Shown: positions 8,244-19,555 of the stretch, in pieces
Layout of the letters: each line of letters opens with the position of its first letter
Numbering within the stretch: the stretch's first letter is position 1
Origin: Neodiprion pinetum
Taxonomy: Eukaryota; Arthropoda; Insecta; Hymenoptera; Diprionidae
Length of the DNA: 64,000 nt
Direction: 5' to 3'
Assembly: GCF_021155775.2 (NCBI RefSeq)
Contig: NC_060238.1
Coordinates: forward strand, 9,534,001-9,598,000
Notes under the pieces: model-generated
What the model was told of the DNA's origin: nothing
The model's input: the letters and a program-made list of their open reading frames with translations, nothing else
Databases searched by the model: none
Made by a program: the position numbers and the translations under genes

Positions 8244-10249
8244 ATGAGAACAGGTCTGACACCGCATCGTAACTCGTTTGATTTCATTGAAGACCTAGCT
8301 TGTGATTTAAATCTTGACATAAACTCAAAAACCTCAGATTCAAACATAATAACTCCTACATGTCCACACCTTACAGTAACCGTTATGGGAAATTATTTTC
8401 AGGCACTAATTGACACTGGAAGTCAAGTTACAGCAATTTCAGAGGCATTATTCAATAATTTAGAAGCCAAAAACAGATTACATGTTATGCCAGTTAGTAC
8501 TGTAATAGTCATTCCAGCTATAGGTAAGAAAGCAACTGCAGTTAAAAAACAGGTTCTTTTAGAAATGGTCGGACGGAAATGGAAAAAACGGAAATTGGAT
8601 TACTCTTGTTCAGTCATACCTCATTTAGCAAATCAAATTATACTGGGTAACGATTGGTTGTTACGTAATAATGCGATAATTAATTATGAAAATCGTACGA
8701 TCGAAGTTAACCACATAAAAGTTTGTAATTCAAAAGTGTCGTTCGAATGGGAAACTTTGAATAAATTAGTATCTTCAACCAATAATAACGTGATGGTAAT
8801 ACAGATAATTAAAACAAAATTTGCGGATTTATTCTTGAACATAGGGACTGTTAAAAATTTTGAAGTAACTAGTGATTTCAATAATTTGGAAAGCAATAAT
8901 AGCGAAAGAAATTACTCAGAAAAAACAAACAATGTGCCGTGTAAAAACATAATCGATAAAATTGTTCCTGATGATCGAAGTATGTTGAATGTCAAAGATA
9001 TTGAACGTGATGTTGATGATACTATTGATTTAACTGTACAAGAGAATCCCGAATTAATAATATATGAATTAGTAGATACTGGAAAATGTACTAAAACTGA
9101 TTTTTCAGAATTACTTGTTGACTCGCCAGAAGAAATGAATATAACTAAAACTGAAAATTTTCATAATAATAACTTAAGTTTACGATCCAAACAAAATCAA
9201 GGAACAAATAATCAGGGAGAGGATCATAACTTTTGCAAAGAACTTCCATCGGTCGCGGTTAACCTAACGTCGCTAGATGATTTGCAGGCCCAATTAATGT
9301 TAGAGTTACTTAATAAATATGAAGCATTATTTTCTAACAAACCAGGGTGTGCCGATGTATATGAGCATGAAATAAAGTTGACAAAACAAAATCCATATAT
9401 TCGGGAATCTTATCCTGTACCACTTGCACTAAAAGAAAAAGTTAATGCAGAAATTGAATACATGCTAGATTTAGGTATAATTGAACGTTCGATAAGTCCA
9501 TTATGCAATCCCTTGAGGATTGTAAAAAAAAAAAGAAAGATCAAACACGCGTATGCTTAGATGCAAGATTTTTAAATGATGCAGTCGAAGGTGACAATGA
9601 ATCGCCACCGAATATTCCGGATTTATTACGAAAACACCACGGAGCGAAATTTATGTCGACAATTGACTTGACTCATGGGTATTGACAAATATCATTATCA
9701 AAAAAATCTCGACCATTACCAGCATTTTTACATGGATCAAGTTTGTATCAATTTTGTAGAGTTCCTTTTGGCTTAAAGACAGCAGGTAGCGCTTTTATTA
9801 GAGCTTTGAACATAGTCTTTGGAAATGAGTATCCGTTATTTTTAACTTGTTACATAGATGATTTATCGATAACTTCACCAAATTTTGAGAAAAACCTTTT
9901 AAATTTAGGAGTTGTATTTAAAAGATTGCTTGAACATAATTTTACATTGCGGTTGCAAAAGTCGAAATTTTTTAGAGAATCTGTGATCTTTTTAGGATTT
10001 TTATTGACACCACTGGGAATCACCCCTGATCCAGGAAAACTTGCTATAATTAAAAACTTTCAAGAACCCAGAAATCAATTAGACCTACAACGAATCCTTG
10101 GCATTTGTAATTTTTGTAGGCAATTTAGTATCCAGCACTCGCAATATCTGGATCCTTTTAGAGATTTGTTAAAGAAAGATGCAGTCTGGAATTGGACCGA
10201 AGAACATTCTGAGGCATACAGATTGTTGAAAGAGTTTTATGAAAATTAA
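8244..10249 (+). pseudogene. Gypsy element 1 protease and reverse transcriptase remnant
   Basis: The 8244-9560 frame (438 residues) has an aspartic protease active site LIDTGSQVTAIS at about 8409 and flap-like ILGNDWL, a long Asn/Asp-rich linker, and then the RT thumb start YPVPLALKEKVNAEIEYMLD. A frameshift in an A-run near 9526 moves RT to the next frame (RVCLDARFLN, DLTHGY). A stop at about 9684 and another frame follow, carrying VPFGLKTAGSAF, the catalytic YIDDL at about 9853, and the RT-connection segment FLGF...GITPDPGKL. Domains are in normal gypsy order. At least two frameshifts or stops abolish function. Confidence 0.8.
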
Positions 10250-10257
10250 GCCTAACT

Positions 10258-10663
10258 TTGAGTTACATTATACCAAATTGTCAATTCAAACTGCCGACTG
10301 ATGCGAGTAACAAAGGGATTTGTAAAATTCTATATCAAACTGATAATGATGAAAATAATTATTTAATTTCAATTGTGAGTAGATGTTTAACAACAGCAGA
10401 AATAAATTATACTACAACGGAAAAAGAGCTACTCGCGATTATATACGCTATTGAAAAGTCTCGAATGTTTCTGGCAAATAATTACTGATCATAAAAGTTT
10501 AACGTTTCTTAGAAATAGTACCTTTCATAATGAAAGATTGATACGATGGTGTTTGTTGTGGAATGAGTATTCGTTTGATGTAGAATATTGTCGCGGTATA
10601 GATAATAAAGCAGCAGATTTTTTCAGCAGAAATCCCGAAGGAAAATTTGACATTGTTGATTAA
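10258..10663 (+). pseudogene. Gypsy element 1 RNase H remnant
   Basis: Two overlapping frames cover an RNase H domain: FKLPTDASNKGICKILYQ with the first catalytic Asp, YTTTEKELLAIIYAI with the catalytic Glu, then after a frameshift near 10485 TDHKSLTFL with the next Asp, RLIRWCLLWNEYSFDVEY and a final RGIDNKAADFFSR. This is the standard gypsy RNase H order. A stop at 10247-10249 separates it from RT. Non-functional. Confidence 0.75.
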
Positions 10664-10741
10664 CAAGAACCTTTAATAATATCAAAAATAGAGTCGTTTA
10701 TTAAAATATCAGATGAAACAAATAAAACAGAAATCTTAAGT

Positions 10742-11966
10742 ATGGTACTTAGTTTAGCCTTGGACAAAGATTTGAAAGATCCATTCAAAAAGTTAGCGAA
10801 ATTACAACAAAATCATGAAATAGTAATAAAGCAGAAACAGCAACTAGTGAAGAGTATTGGAGAAGATCCTTATTTTCAAATTTATGAAGGCATTCTATTT
10901 CATCAAGACAAAATAACAAAACTATGGCAAATTGTAGTACCTATATGTTTAAAAAAATCTTTAGTACGATTTGTGCATTCAAAATTAGGGCATCCAGGAT
11001 AATACAAAACATTACAATATTTAAAAAATAATTATTACTGAAGAGACATGGTCGGAGATGTTAAAAAATTTATAATTAATTATGATTTATGTCAAAGGGT
11101 CAAATACATATCTGTAAACATGGAAGGGGAATATGACATGGTAAAAGCTGACGAACCAGGAGAATTAGTGACTGTTGATTTTTATGGCCCCTTACCTAGA
11201 TCAGTTGGAGGTGTACAATATATTTTTGTAATGATAGATGGGTTTTCTAAATATGTTTGTCTTTATCCAATAAAAAAAGCTACGACTCGTGCCAGCTTGA
11301 AGAAAATTTTAGACTCCTATATTCCAAAATTAGGTAAGCCAAAGAGAATATTATCAGATAATGGAATGCAATTCACAGCTCAAGCGTGGGAGTATATTTT
11401 AGAAAAAGAAGATATTAAAGTTTGTTATTCGAGCATTCAACGTCCACAATCTAACCCGACAGAGCATGTAATGCGAGAATTAGGTAGATTTTTTCGAACA
11501 TTTTTTGCTGACCATCATATCAAATAGGCTAAATTTATATGTGAAATAGAAACTCTTTGAAACATTACGAGACATTTTAGTACGGCATATTCTCCACATG
11601 AGTTGCATTTTGGCGAAATGCCTACGGATCAAATAAGAAAAATAGTTGAATATCCTGAAACAGTGCCAATTGACCATCAAACCAAAATCTTATTAGCAAG
11701 AGAAAATTTGAAACAAAACTTTCAGAAGCGTAAAAGTAATCAAAATATCAAGCGGGTGATTGAACTTAATTAAAAGATGAATGATTTAGTGTTATTAAAA
11801 TTGCCAACACCCTCCAGCGCACAAGATAGGGTTACTCATAAATTTTTCGATATTTACCAAGGACCATATAAAATAATGAAAGTAATTTGACGAAATGCAT
11901 TTGTACTATATGATCCACAAGATTTAGAGAAAATTGAAGGTACTTAAAATAGAATCAATGTCACAA
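10742..11966 (+). pseudogene. Gypsy element 1 integrase remnant
   Basis: The first piece (10742-11002) ends in an integrase zinc-binding segment with FVHSKLGHPG. After a stop the second piece (11048-11527) begins VGDVKKFI and has NYDLCQRVK, where the first Cys of the expected Cys-x-x-Cys pair is replaced by Tyr. The core carries VDFYGPLP (first Asp), LSDNGMQFTA (second Asp) and the Glu in NPTEHVMRELG, so the DDE triad is visible. Further homology continues in frame past several stops to about 11966 (HFSTAYSPHELHFGE, and a chromodomain-like VLLKLPTP...YQGPYKI region). Dead copy. Confidence 0.75.
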
Positions 11967-12286
11967 AATATCAACGCATTTAACAACTTGCTCTCTCGTT
12001 ATAAATTTAAACGTTCCCGATCCGGAATATATTGATTTGTGATAATTATATGTAAGATTTTATTAGGTTTCTAAGTATGAATGACGATGAATATATCAGT
12101 ATATTAAGTTTTACAAGAAATTATATTAAATTGATAATTATGACTTACCAAATTGGATTTGATATAAAAGTTGAATGTTCACAATCGTAAATCGCAGACA
12201 ATGTACACAGATCATAGTATTAAGGAGTATGATTCGTCAGTGTAGAGCAAGAACATCAACGAAGAGGAAAACATGTATACATATAT

Positions 12287-14449
12287 TGTAACGTGGCATT
12301 CTTGATGCCCGTTAAAAGGGGCTCCTTGAACCCTGGGCGGAACCAAAATTTAGGAATTTCCGAAATTGAGTCGCGAAGTCTTTGCAAAAGAGCGCCAGGA
12401 CTAGAGTCACGCATCCGAAACTACGAGAGGATACACTTCAGCGAATAGTGTAAGATACTTCGAATTTTTTTTTTTTTTCCATTTTCGAGCTACAACGGTA
12501 TCAGGCAGGAAGTCGGCGCCAAATTCGAGGAAACTGCGGAGTGGCGGACTAGCGACGATTGCGAAGGAAGGATATCGAGGCTGCGGAGGAGAAGCCAACG
12601 CAGATCCCCACATCGCAGGAATCCAAGGTGGAAGCAATTCCCGCTGGCGGCCGGCGCGCCATCCCCTTCACCGCGCCAACAATTGACCAACGAACTTTCG
12701 ACGGACCGACTAGCGACGAGGACGCACCACACTCACCACCAAGACGATTCGGAGCTGCGCGGAGGACGAGATTGCGATTTAGCGTTAAGTTCTGCTCCGC
12801 GATGCTATTAAAGGTGCGCGCCGAGTTGCGCAATCGACGAAATCGGTGACGGGTCGATTATTGCGTATTCTTGTGGGTATGACGTCACGTATGGGATGGC
12901 GTATCGAGATCCGTGTTGCGGCAGGTCGTAAGTTTTGAAACCACTCTAGTTCTGGCGGTCGTGATAGGTAGTCACGTTTTGGGGAGTTTCGCGAAGTAAT
13001 GGAACCGCCCAAAAATCGCGAGGGGGATCGAGAGGGTGTTGCGAGGATGTAGAAGGTAAGCGCTGCGTCTATCCTCGCGATTGAATTTCGAGCATAATTG
13101 CGAAAAGGCTCGCTGAGTAACGGATAGCCGTTTTGGATATGCATTGTGGAAAAGTACTCGAAATTCTTCTGCCGATTATTTGCTTGATAAACGTAGCTTG
13201 TGTGCGCGTAATAGAGTAGAGTAAATTTCGAGTCCTTGAGAAAGTTGAGTAGAGTCACAGGTTTTAGTTGAATCTCTCTCGTTTTTTAAATGAAGTACAG
13301 CCGCATTCTGCTGTGCCGGGTCGAGCCGCGTTATCGGGTTTTGCAGTGTCACCTTTCGAGTAGGTTGCGAAGTGCCGAATTAGAGTGCTCGAATTAGCGA
13401 ATAACGTTTTAGAGGATTTCGAGAAGGTTTGATTTCGGATGCGTTGAGATAGCGTATAGTTGAGGGTACGTTTAGTTGTGCTTGCGCTTAGTCCCGTTTT
13501 CGTTTAGTTAAGATGATGTTAATTGAGTTATGTTACCTTGAGATTGTGTTTAGTTGAGGTTACATTTAGTTGCGCTTGCGCTTAGTCAAGTTGCCGTTTA
13601 TTTCAGATAGTGTTTAGTTGAGTTGAGGTTATGTATAGTCGAAGTTGCAGTTGCGTTGAGTAGCGGTTCAGACGAGAAGTTCGTATATTGAGTTTTGGTT
13701 GCGTCTAAAGTATAGTGGCGTTTAAGGATCTGTTTAGTTGGAATAAGCTTTAGGTTAGGTGAAGTTGTCACGTTTAGATTTAAGGCAGCTTGCGGTAGCT
13801 TCGAAGCTCCGAGTCGGGTGGGATCACGGGTGAGATTGAGGACGCCGTCTGTTCGATAGCCCGACGGCGCACCGTCGAGAAAGTAGTTTTAGTTTCGGTT
13901 TCGAGCAATTATTGCTATTGATGAAAAATTACGAATTTCCGAATTGAGAGTAGCGTAGGGAGAGTTTGTAATTGTCGAGTGAAATTTTACTTAGGGAGCC
14001 GCGAGCTCAGTAGAGTAAGGAATAGCGTAGGTTACGTGTAATCTTCTGTTTATTTTTAGGATCGCGTCGAGCGACTTTTGAATTAATTTTTTTTTTGTTT
14101 TTGTATCACCGCTATTGTGAAATATAAGATTTTGTTTTACTTCTTTTGTTAAGTAGCGTGTGGTTTTCGAGTGTTTCACTCTCTCTCCAAAAATTATCCC
14201 TTCCCTCTCCGCGGCACTGAAGTACCGAGGTAATTGCCGAGGTCTAGCGAATCAACGATTTCGAGGCGTGTTAATCACGCCAGGCGCCCAAGAGAATTTC
14301 GCGATATTGTTTTCAGATCCAGGTTACATCGTGGGCTGTCAAATTATTGTGTACGCGGTAAGTTCTCGGTCATTTTCTCCGAGTGATCGAGGTACGGGAA
14401 AAATCCACGTCACAACATATAAATTTCAATAAAAAAACAAATCGTCACA
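12287..14449 (+). repeat. Long LTR of retroelement 1 (about 2.16 kb)
   Basis: Starts TGTAACGTGGCATT and ends AAATCGTCACA. The first 450 bases and the last 200 bases align with the LTR at 28660-30454 and the first part with the inverted fragment at 6095-6483, so three diverged copies of one LTR family are present. The last 170 bases are about 90 percent alike by eye and contain a GGCGCCCAA motif and a GTAAGTTCTC segment in both. It is the apparent right LTR of the element at 7.1 kb, but the bases just before it are not a clear polypurine tract, so it could be an independent insertion. Confidence 0.6.
13455..13745 (+). repeat. Degenerate tandem repeats inside the LTR
   Basis: Imperfect units built on gtttagttgaggtta and gcgcttgcgcttagtc recur about every 45-95 bases. 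They lie in the middle of the long LTR and explain part of its length compared with the 28.66 kb copy. Confidence 0.55.
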
Positions 14450-14497
14450 GCCTAGGGTTCGGGGAGCCGTTTGGAACGCGCACAAAAAAAAAATGCC
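14450..14497 (-). repeat. Inverted LTR start fragment
   Basis: The reverse complement reads TAACGTGGCATTTTTTT, then GTGCGCGTTCCAAACGGCTC and CCCGAACCC, matching the first 55 bases of the 28.66 kb LTR. It abuts the end of the plus-strand LTR head to tail in inverted orientation, so two insertions or a rearrangement met here. Confidence 0.7.
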
Positions 14498-15618
14498 ACG
14501 TTAGAGTATACTATTGCTGAAAGTGACGTATCTGAATTGATCAAACGTTTTTTGAAAAATGCTGATGATAAGAATACAGGACAAATCGAGAACAAAATTA
14601 AAAAAAGGCAATGGAAATCACAGCGGGACAAATGTAAAACCAAAGGCGAAGGACCGTCACGTGAAAAATATCCATCCTCTCGTAGAGCTATCGCATCAAT
14701 CTTACATTTGTACTCGCCGAAGGCATATACGTTCGTTACAGCAAAATCTTGTCAGGTCCTTCCAGTGCCTTCGACTGTACGGGCGTGGTATTCCGCTGTA
14801 GATGGATAGCCTGGGCTTACAAGCGAGAGTTTTGAAGCTTTAGCAGTCAAAGTGGCTGATAATAAGCAACAAAATAAATGAGCGCTTTTCTCTTTTATGC
14901 ACGATGAAGTTGGCATTAAAAAAGGCATCAACAGAGCTGTTGCGGCAAAGTACGAGGGTATATTGATCTGGGCGCCGATATAGAACCCGGGGATTCTTTG
15001 GTCTGGCAAAAGATTCATTTGTTTTTATGGTTGTTGCTGTAGACTCAAATTGGAAACTACCTATATAGGATATTTTTTAATAGATGGCATCACAGCAGAT
15101 GTTAGCTCCCAAATTCTGCTGGAGGAATCACTCGATTCCATGATGTTGGTATCGAGGTCATGTCCGTAACCTCAGACGAACGCCCAACACACCTTGCTCT
15201 TCTATCTTTGCTCGGAGCTACTTTCAAAATGCCTAGTACCAAACCCTTCTTTCCTCACCCGCTAACTAAGGAGCCAGCTTATGTGCTTTTTGATGCATGC
15301 CACATGTTGAAGCTCTTTCAGAACTGTTTGGGTGATTTGAAAACTATCAAAGATGGTAAGGGAAGGTACATAAAGTGGAGATATATAGCTTCTTTAGCTC
15401 ATCTTCAACAGGCTGAGGGTTTAAGGGCAGAAAATAAATTGAAACTCATTCACATCAATTATTTCAAAATGAAAATGAAGGTCCGATTAGCAGCGCAGAC
15501 ATTAAGTGGCAATGAATAGAACGTTTTCGTCTCTTGAGCACCCGATGTAAGAATGTATGTAGATGAATGTTTACATGTTGAAAGCTTTCCAACATCATGA
15601 CTGATTTCTTGAAATTTA
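14498..15618 (+). pseudogene. P-element/THAP9-type transposase, N-terminal and middle part
   Basis: Transposase of the P-element superfamily. Recognisable blocks, in order: LHLYSPKAYTFVTAK, LPVPSTVRAWYSAVDG followed after a stop by TSESFEAL, MHDEVGIKK (metal-binding Asp region), GYFLIDGI, and then the best frame (15160-15519) with a VTSDERPTHLALLSLLGA segment, FDACHMLKLFQNCLGDLK, GRYIKWRYIASL and the KMKVRLAAQTLS motif. These match the P-element transposase core I know from THAP9-like proteins. The THAP DNA-binding domain is not present upstream, where an LTR fragment adjoins. Several stops and frame changes make it a pseudogene. The frame is interrupted after 15618 by a foldback element and resumes at 17217. 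Confidence 0.8.
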
Positions 15619-17216
15619 CCCTTACGGAAAAGACCCCCAAAATAACTCCCAAAATAACCCTCAATCTCTAAAGGGGTAAATTCGTACCCCTTAATTCAGG
15701 GTTAACCTCAAGTCGAAGGTTTACTCCCCAGTCGAGGGTTTACTCCCAAGTTGAGGGTTTACCTCTTAAGTGAGGGTTAACCACCAAGTCAAGGGTTTAC
15801 CTCCAAGTTGAGGGTGAACCTCCCAATCGAGGATTCACTTTGAAAGAATTCTCGAGTCAAGAGCTTATTATGTCATTTTATCGGGACAATAGATGTAACG
15901 GTATTACAAAAGTGCATTGCACACCATTAGTAAATACAATAGAAACTGACTAATCAAAAAGTTGTCTGGTTATTTCTCATTTGATATCTTGAGGCAATCA
16001 TATTCATATATTACACATGCATTTGGATATTTATTTTGATCACTGAATGTCACGAAAATTATATATTAACACTATTAAATTCTCGTATGTCTATACGAAT
16101 TCGCGTCTAATATAGACGGAGGGTACAATGTATCCCTACGCAGAAAAATAATCGTAAATAAAATTTAATGTACGTATGTATAATTCATATAGCCATGAAG
16201 AATTATCTATACCCAATGCATTCCATCCATTATTATATTATAATGAAGATGTATTCGTACATGTACAATGTACATACACTATATGAAAATATATAAAATA
16301 TATAAAATATTCAGATTCGCTAATTTTCAGATAATTTCAAACATCATATAAAAAATCACTGAGAAAATCGAAGAGGGTCAATGTTTTTGATTCACCGAGT
16401 TGACGTGGGAATCCCCATATATAGTGTAGCTTATGATTTCTAATTTCAGCCCTGAAAAAACTAAGTAGTATTCTTTTGGAGCGTTGCATAATGTCATGTA
16501 GGGTAAGTAAAATAAAATATCAGTAGTGATCCTTATACTATATGATGCGATGGCTTAATTCCAGCGAGCTACTGGAAAGTTGAATTCAAATTGAATCATT
16601 GGTTTTGCTATAAATAATATATAGATAGATCATTTCAGATGTTATTGAGAATAATAGAACTTCAACGAATATCATAAGAATTACCTTCGAAATTTTACGG
16701 ATTATGTTACCCTGCAATGGAATCAAGGGTTCACCACTAATATTTTACATATTATATTTTCGCGTTAACACCCAAATTTTAGAGTTTACCCTCAAGAAGA
16801 GTTAGGTGTATCCATTGGGGTTGCAGGGACAATCCCCGCAATGTTGATAGGTCACCCTCACATTTACCATCAGTTAAGTTTTGGGGATACGATTTACCCT
16901 CATCGTTGAAGGTGTACCTTCAACATCGAGGGTTCACCTTCATGTCTTGGGGATTGAACCCTCAATTGTTAGGAATTAACCTTTCTCGTTAAGGGCTTAC
17001 CTTCAACGTTGGAGATGTACCTTCAACTCTTGGGGATGAACCTTCAATTCTTGAGGGTTAATCTCCAACTGTTGGAGATAAACCCTCTATTAATCATGGT
17101 TTACCTTTAATTTTTGAGGTTAAACCCCTAAATTTAAGGGTTTATCCTCAACTTTCAGGGTAAACCCCTAAATTTTGAGGCTTACCCCCAAAAATTGAGG
17201 GTTTTTTCCGTGAGGG
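15619..17216. mobile_element. Foldback element with tandem-repeat arms, inserted in the P-element
   Basis: The ends are inverted: left CCCTTACGGAAAAGACCCCC, right (reverse complement) CCCTCACGGAAAAAACCCTC. TA flanks both sides (15617-15618 and 17217-17218), a likely target duplication. Both arms are arrays of 15-25 base degenerate units built on GAGGGTTTACC (left arm about 15650-15850, right arm about 16690-17200). The roughly 850 base middle is AT-rich with no coding capacity. It separates two halves of a P-element transposase, so the insertion site is unambiguous. It is non-autonomous; the family that mobilised it is unknown to me, though TA duplication fits Tc1/mariner-like enzymes. Confidence 0.75.
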
Positions 17217-17890
17217 TAAGTGGGCGCTCCCAAAGAAGCTATCTGATTTTTTAAGAAATTCAATTAGTTATATTGCTGGGTTTGTGGTCCGTAAAATTTG
17301 GAAAGTGATTTAGTGTAAACACTGTAGAGCTGCTTGCATTCAAGGTAGTCCTGCGAATCACAATATCAAGAAAGATGTTCACTTAGCTCACCTCCATTCC
17401 TGTATGCGAGATCCGATAATACAAAGTGAAAAAGATATTTCTGTAGTGATATAAAAAAGTAGAGGTGGATTACTAATACCTAGCGATTCTGTTATTGATA
17501 TTTCCCAGATTTGTGAAAAAATATTCTGACCTGACCTGAACACAAATAAAGGTCATCCCCCTGGAAAGCCAAATTTCCCTGCTGTTTTATGCTATCACGT
17601 CCTGCATGAAGTATTTGACAAATCGTCTTCAGTATTTCCTGTACTTGATGACCATAATTTTGATGAAGATGCAGAAGATCTCTCAAGTCATGTGTTTTGA
17701 TTAACGAAAGAAATAACCAAGGGCTATGTAGAAATACGGATGTTCTCCGCGACTAACTTGACTACTGAAGCTGTAACAGGTGTGAAAATAAGGCACCAAT
17801 TTGTCATGTCAAATTATTTGGAAGAGTCAGTAAACTTCATAACTCATTTGTTGCACGTTTCCAAAGATTTTCGTACTCATGTGACAATAA
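17217..17890 (+). pseudogene. P-element/THAP9-type transposase, C-terminal part
   Basis: Coding similarity resumes directly after the foldback element with SISYIAGFVVRKI, then KHCRAAC, RGGLLIPSDSVIDISQICEKIF, and a later YVEIRM segment ending near 17890 (HVSKDFRTHVTI). These blocks are the C-terminal part of P-element/THAP9-like transposases. In-frame stops (after KIWKVI, VVI, KIF and SSHVF) show decay. With the 14.5-15.6 kb part it forms one interrupted gene. Confidence 0.7.
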
Positions 17891-17911
17891 CTCTTCAATG
17901 GTTACGAATGT

Positions 17912-18075
17912 ATTCCTGTATTGATTATTGCTATGTTAATATTCTTATATTATTCCTGTGATACTAATCCTGCATTATCGTTGTGTTAATATTCCTATAT
18001 TATTCCTATTACACTATTCCTGCATTATCGTTGCGTTAATATCCCTATATTATTCCCGTGAGATTCCTGTGTCTA
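17912..18075. repeat. Tandem repeat, about 55 base unit, three copies
   Basis: Units of the type ttaatattcctatattattc plus cctgcattatcgttg repeat about three times with small differences. Immediately downstream of the P-element remnant. Confidence 0.75.
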
Positions 18076-19053
18076 TTCAATTATTGGGTTCATTGAAATT
18101 ATAAGTGTATCCTTTTCCTTCTTCACCTCCACAGTTCCTATTCTTTCCTCAATATTTCAGACATAACTATTAACTTCTCCTTCATTTGTATATTATTCGA
18201 TTTACTGCAATTATTGATACAATACCCTTTTTCCTTCTCAATTGATTTTTACAGAAAGCAACAACATATATCTCCATTCTGAGTTCGCCATGAGAAACCT
18301 ATGTTGGGAATTTGGATTTGAACTACGTGGACAATTACTTAATTACTACTATAAGATATTAACATCATTTTCAATAATCAAGTCACTCAATTCGTAGTAC
18401 TTATTCACAAAAGCTTTTTTGATTTTGCGAATTTGTTTTTCTTTTTTATTCTCGTTATGTGCGATGTGACTTATTGTTACTGATTGAATTTTCGCAACTT
18501 GTAGATTTTTTTGCTTTTTATATTAATGACTTTATTTTTATACAATTTCAATCGTGGATTTTTACATAATTGTTACTAATTTTTCGAGCAACCTTCGTAA
18601 GCAATGAATTTTTTTCTACTGATTTTATTTTAAATTCTACTATTTTATAGTGTGTTTGACTACTGGTACCAATAAATTTACACCCTATGTGTTACTAAAA
18701 TAAAATAATTTAATTATTGCTAAAAATACAGAGTTAAAGCTTGAAGGTGCGAAATTATATTCCAATCCTCCATAACCAATATCTGTTTCTTCGTTAGAAT
18801 GATATTCAAATCGGCTGTAATGAAGGTCTTTAAAAATAAAACGCGTTTTTTGGTCAAAGTACAGTCTAACTACTGTGGAGGTAACCACATGCTGAATGAA
18901 GTATACATATGTACTTGAAACATTTGGTCAACGCGTCAATAAGCTAAGCTTTGAAACGTGTATCCGGTCAAATTTTCCGCTTCAAAAGAGCCCCAAGGTT
19001 CCTTCCTCCGCCCCCCCCCCCCCCCCCTCCCGCGCCTTCTAATGGGTCCACGC
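18076..19053. other. No gene recognised
   Basis: AT-rich sequence with short chance frames and a poly-C run near 19010-19027. Nothing else supported. Confidence 0.5.
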
Positions 19054-19474
19054 TGTAACACGTAGAAATGGTACCCGTGCACTATCCAGTCCTATAGAGA
19101 TCAGTGGTAGGAAGGCAGTATTGAGACTAGCTACCTGGCTTCTGGGCGGGCACAACGTAAGCGCATAGTATAACGTAATCGCGTAATTTAAGCTTATAGC
19201 TGATAAGAAAGACAAGCGCGCAAGGCGGGTTGAGTCGTATAAATTTCATGATTAATGGCGACTCGCTGAAACAATCTCAATAATTTCTACGTGTCGTATA
19301 TTCGAGTTGGCCTTATTGTAGTTCCACTCGAATAGCGTTGGATCACCCGAACCCGGACTCGCGGGAAGCAGTCTTTATTCAGCCCCTACACAACACGTGT
19401 CAACACGTGTTAATAAATACTGGTGAACTGGTAACCGACATTATATTAATTATTCCCCTCCTCAAGATCTTACA
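19054..19474 (+). repeat. Left LTR of gypsy element 2
   Basis: Begins TGTAACACGTAG and ends AAGATCTTACA, about 421 bases, with a primer binding site TAACTGGCGACGAG directly after. The start is chosen as the nearest TGT upstream that makes a conventional LTR. No right LTR copy is found after the integrase, so there is no second copy to confirm the boundary. Confidence 0.5.
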
Positions 19475-19555
19475 TAACTGGCGACGAGAAATGTGTGACG
19501 TGTTTTATGCACAGATTTTATTTTAAAACCCATATTTTTGAATTTTTAAAGTCAA

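Larger units (their letters stand above)
7092..14449 (+). mobile_element. Ty3/gypsy-type LTR retroelement 1, degenerate
   Basis: From a primer binding site at 7092 the plus strand carries, in order, gag, aspartic protease, reverse transcriptase, RNase H and integrase remnants, then a long right LTR from 12287. The order PR-RT-RH-IN is that of Ty3/gypsy elements. Every domain is split by stops or frameshifts, so the copy is dead. No env-like frame is seen between integrase and the right LTR. The A+T-rich internal region contrasts with the GC-richer LTR. The left LTR is missing or too diverged to identify. Confidence 0.75.

Noticed and set aside
12785..13258. Minus-strand frame of 157 codons inside the long LTR
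   Set aside because: No counterpart in the homologous LTR at 28.66 kb and no recognisable motif.
15619..17216. Repeat arrays considered as a CRISPR array
   Set aside because: Units are degenerate, contiguous without unique spacers and lie in inverted arms of a foldback element in a eukaryotic genome.
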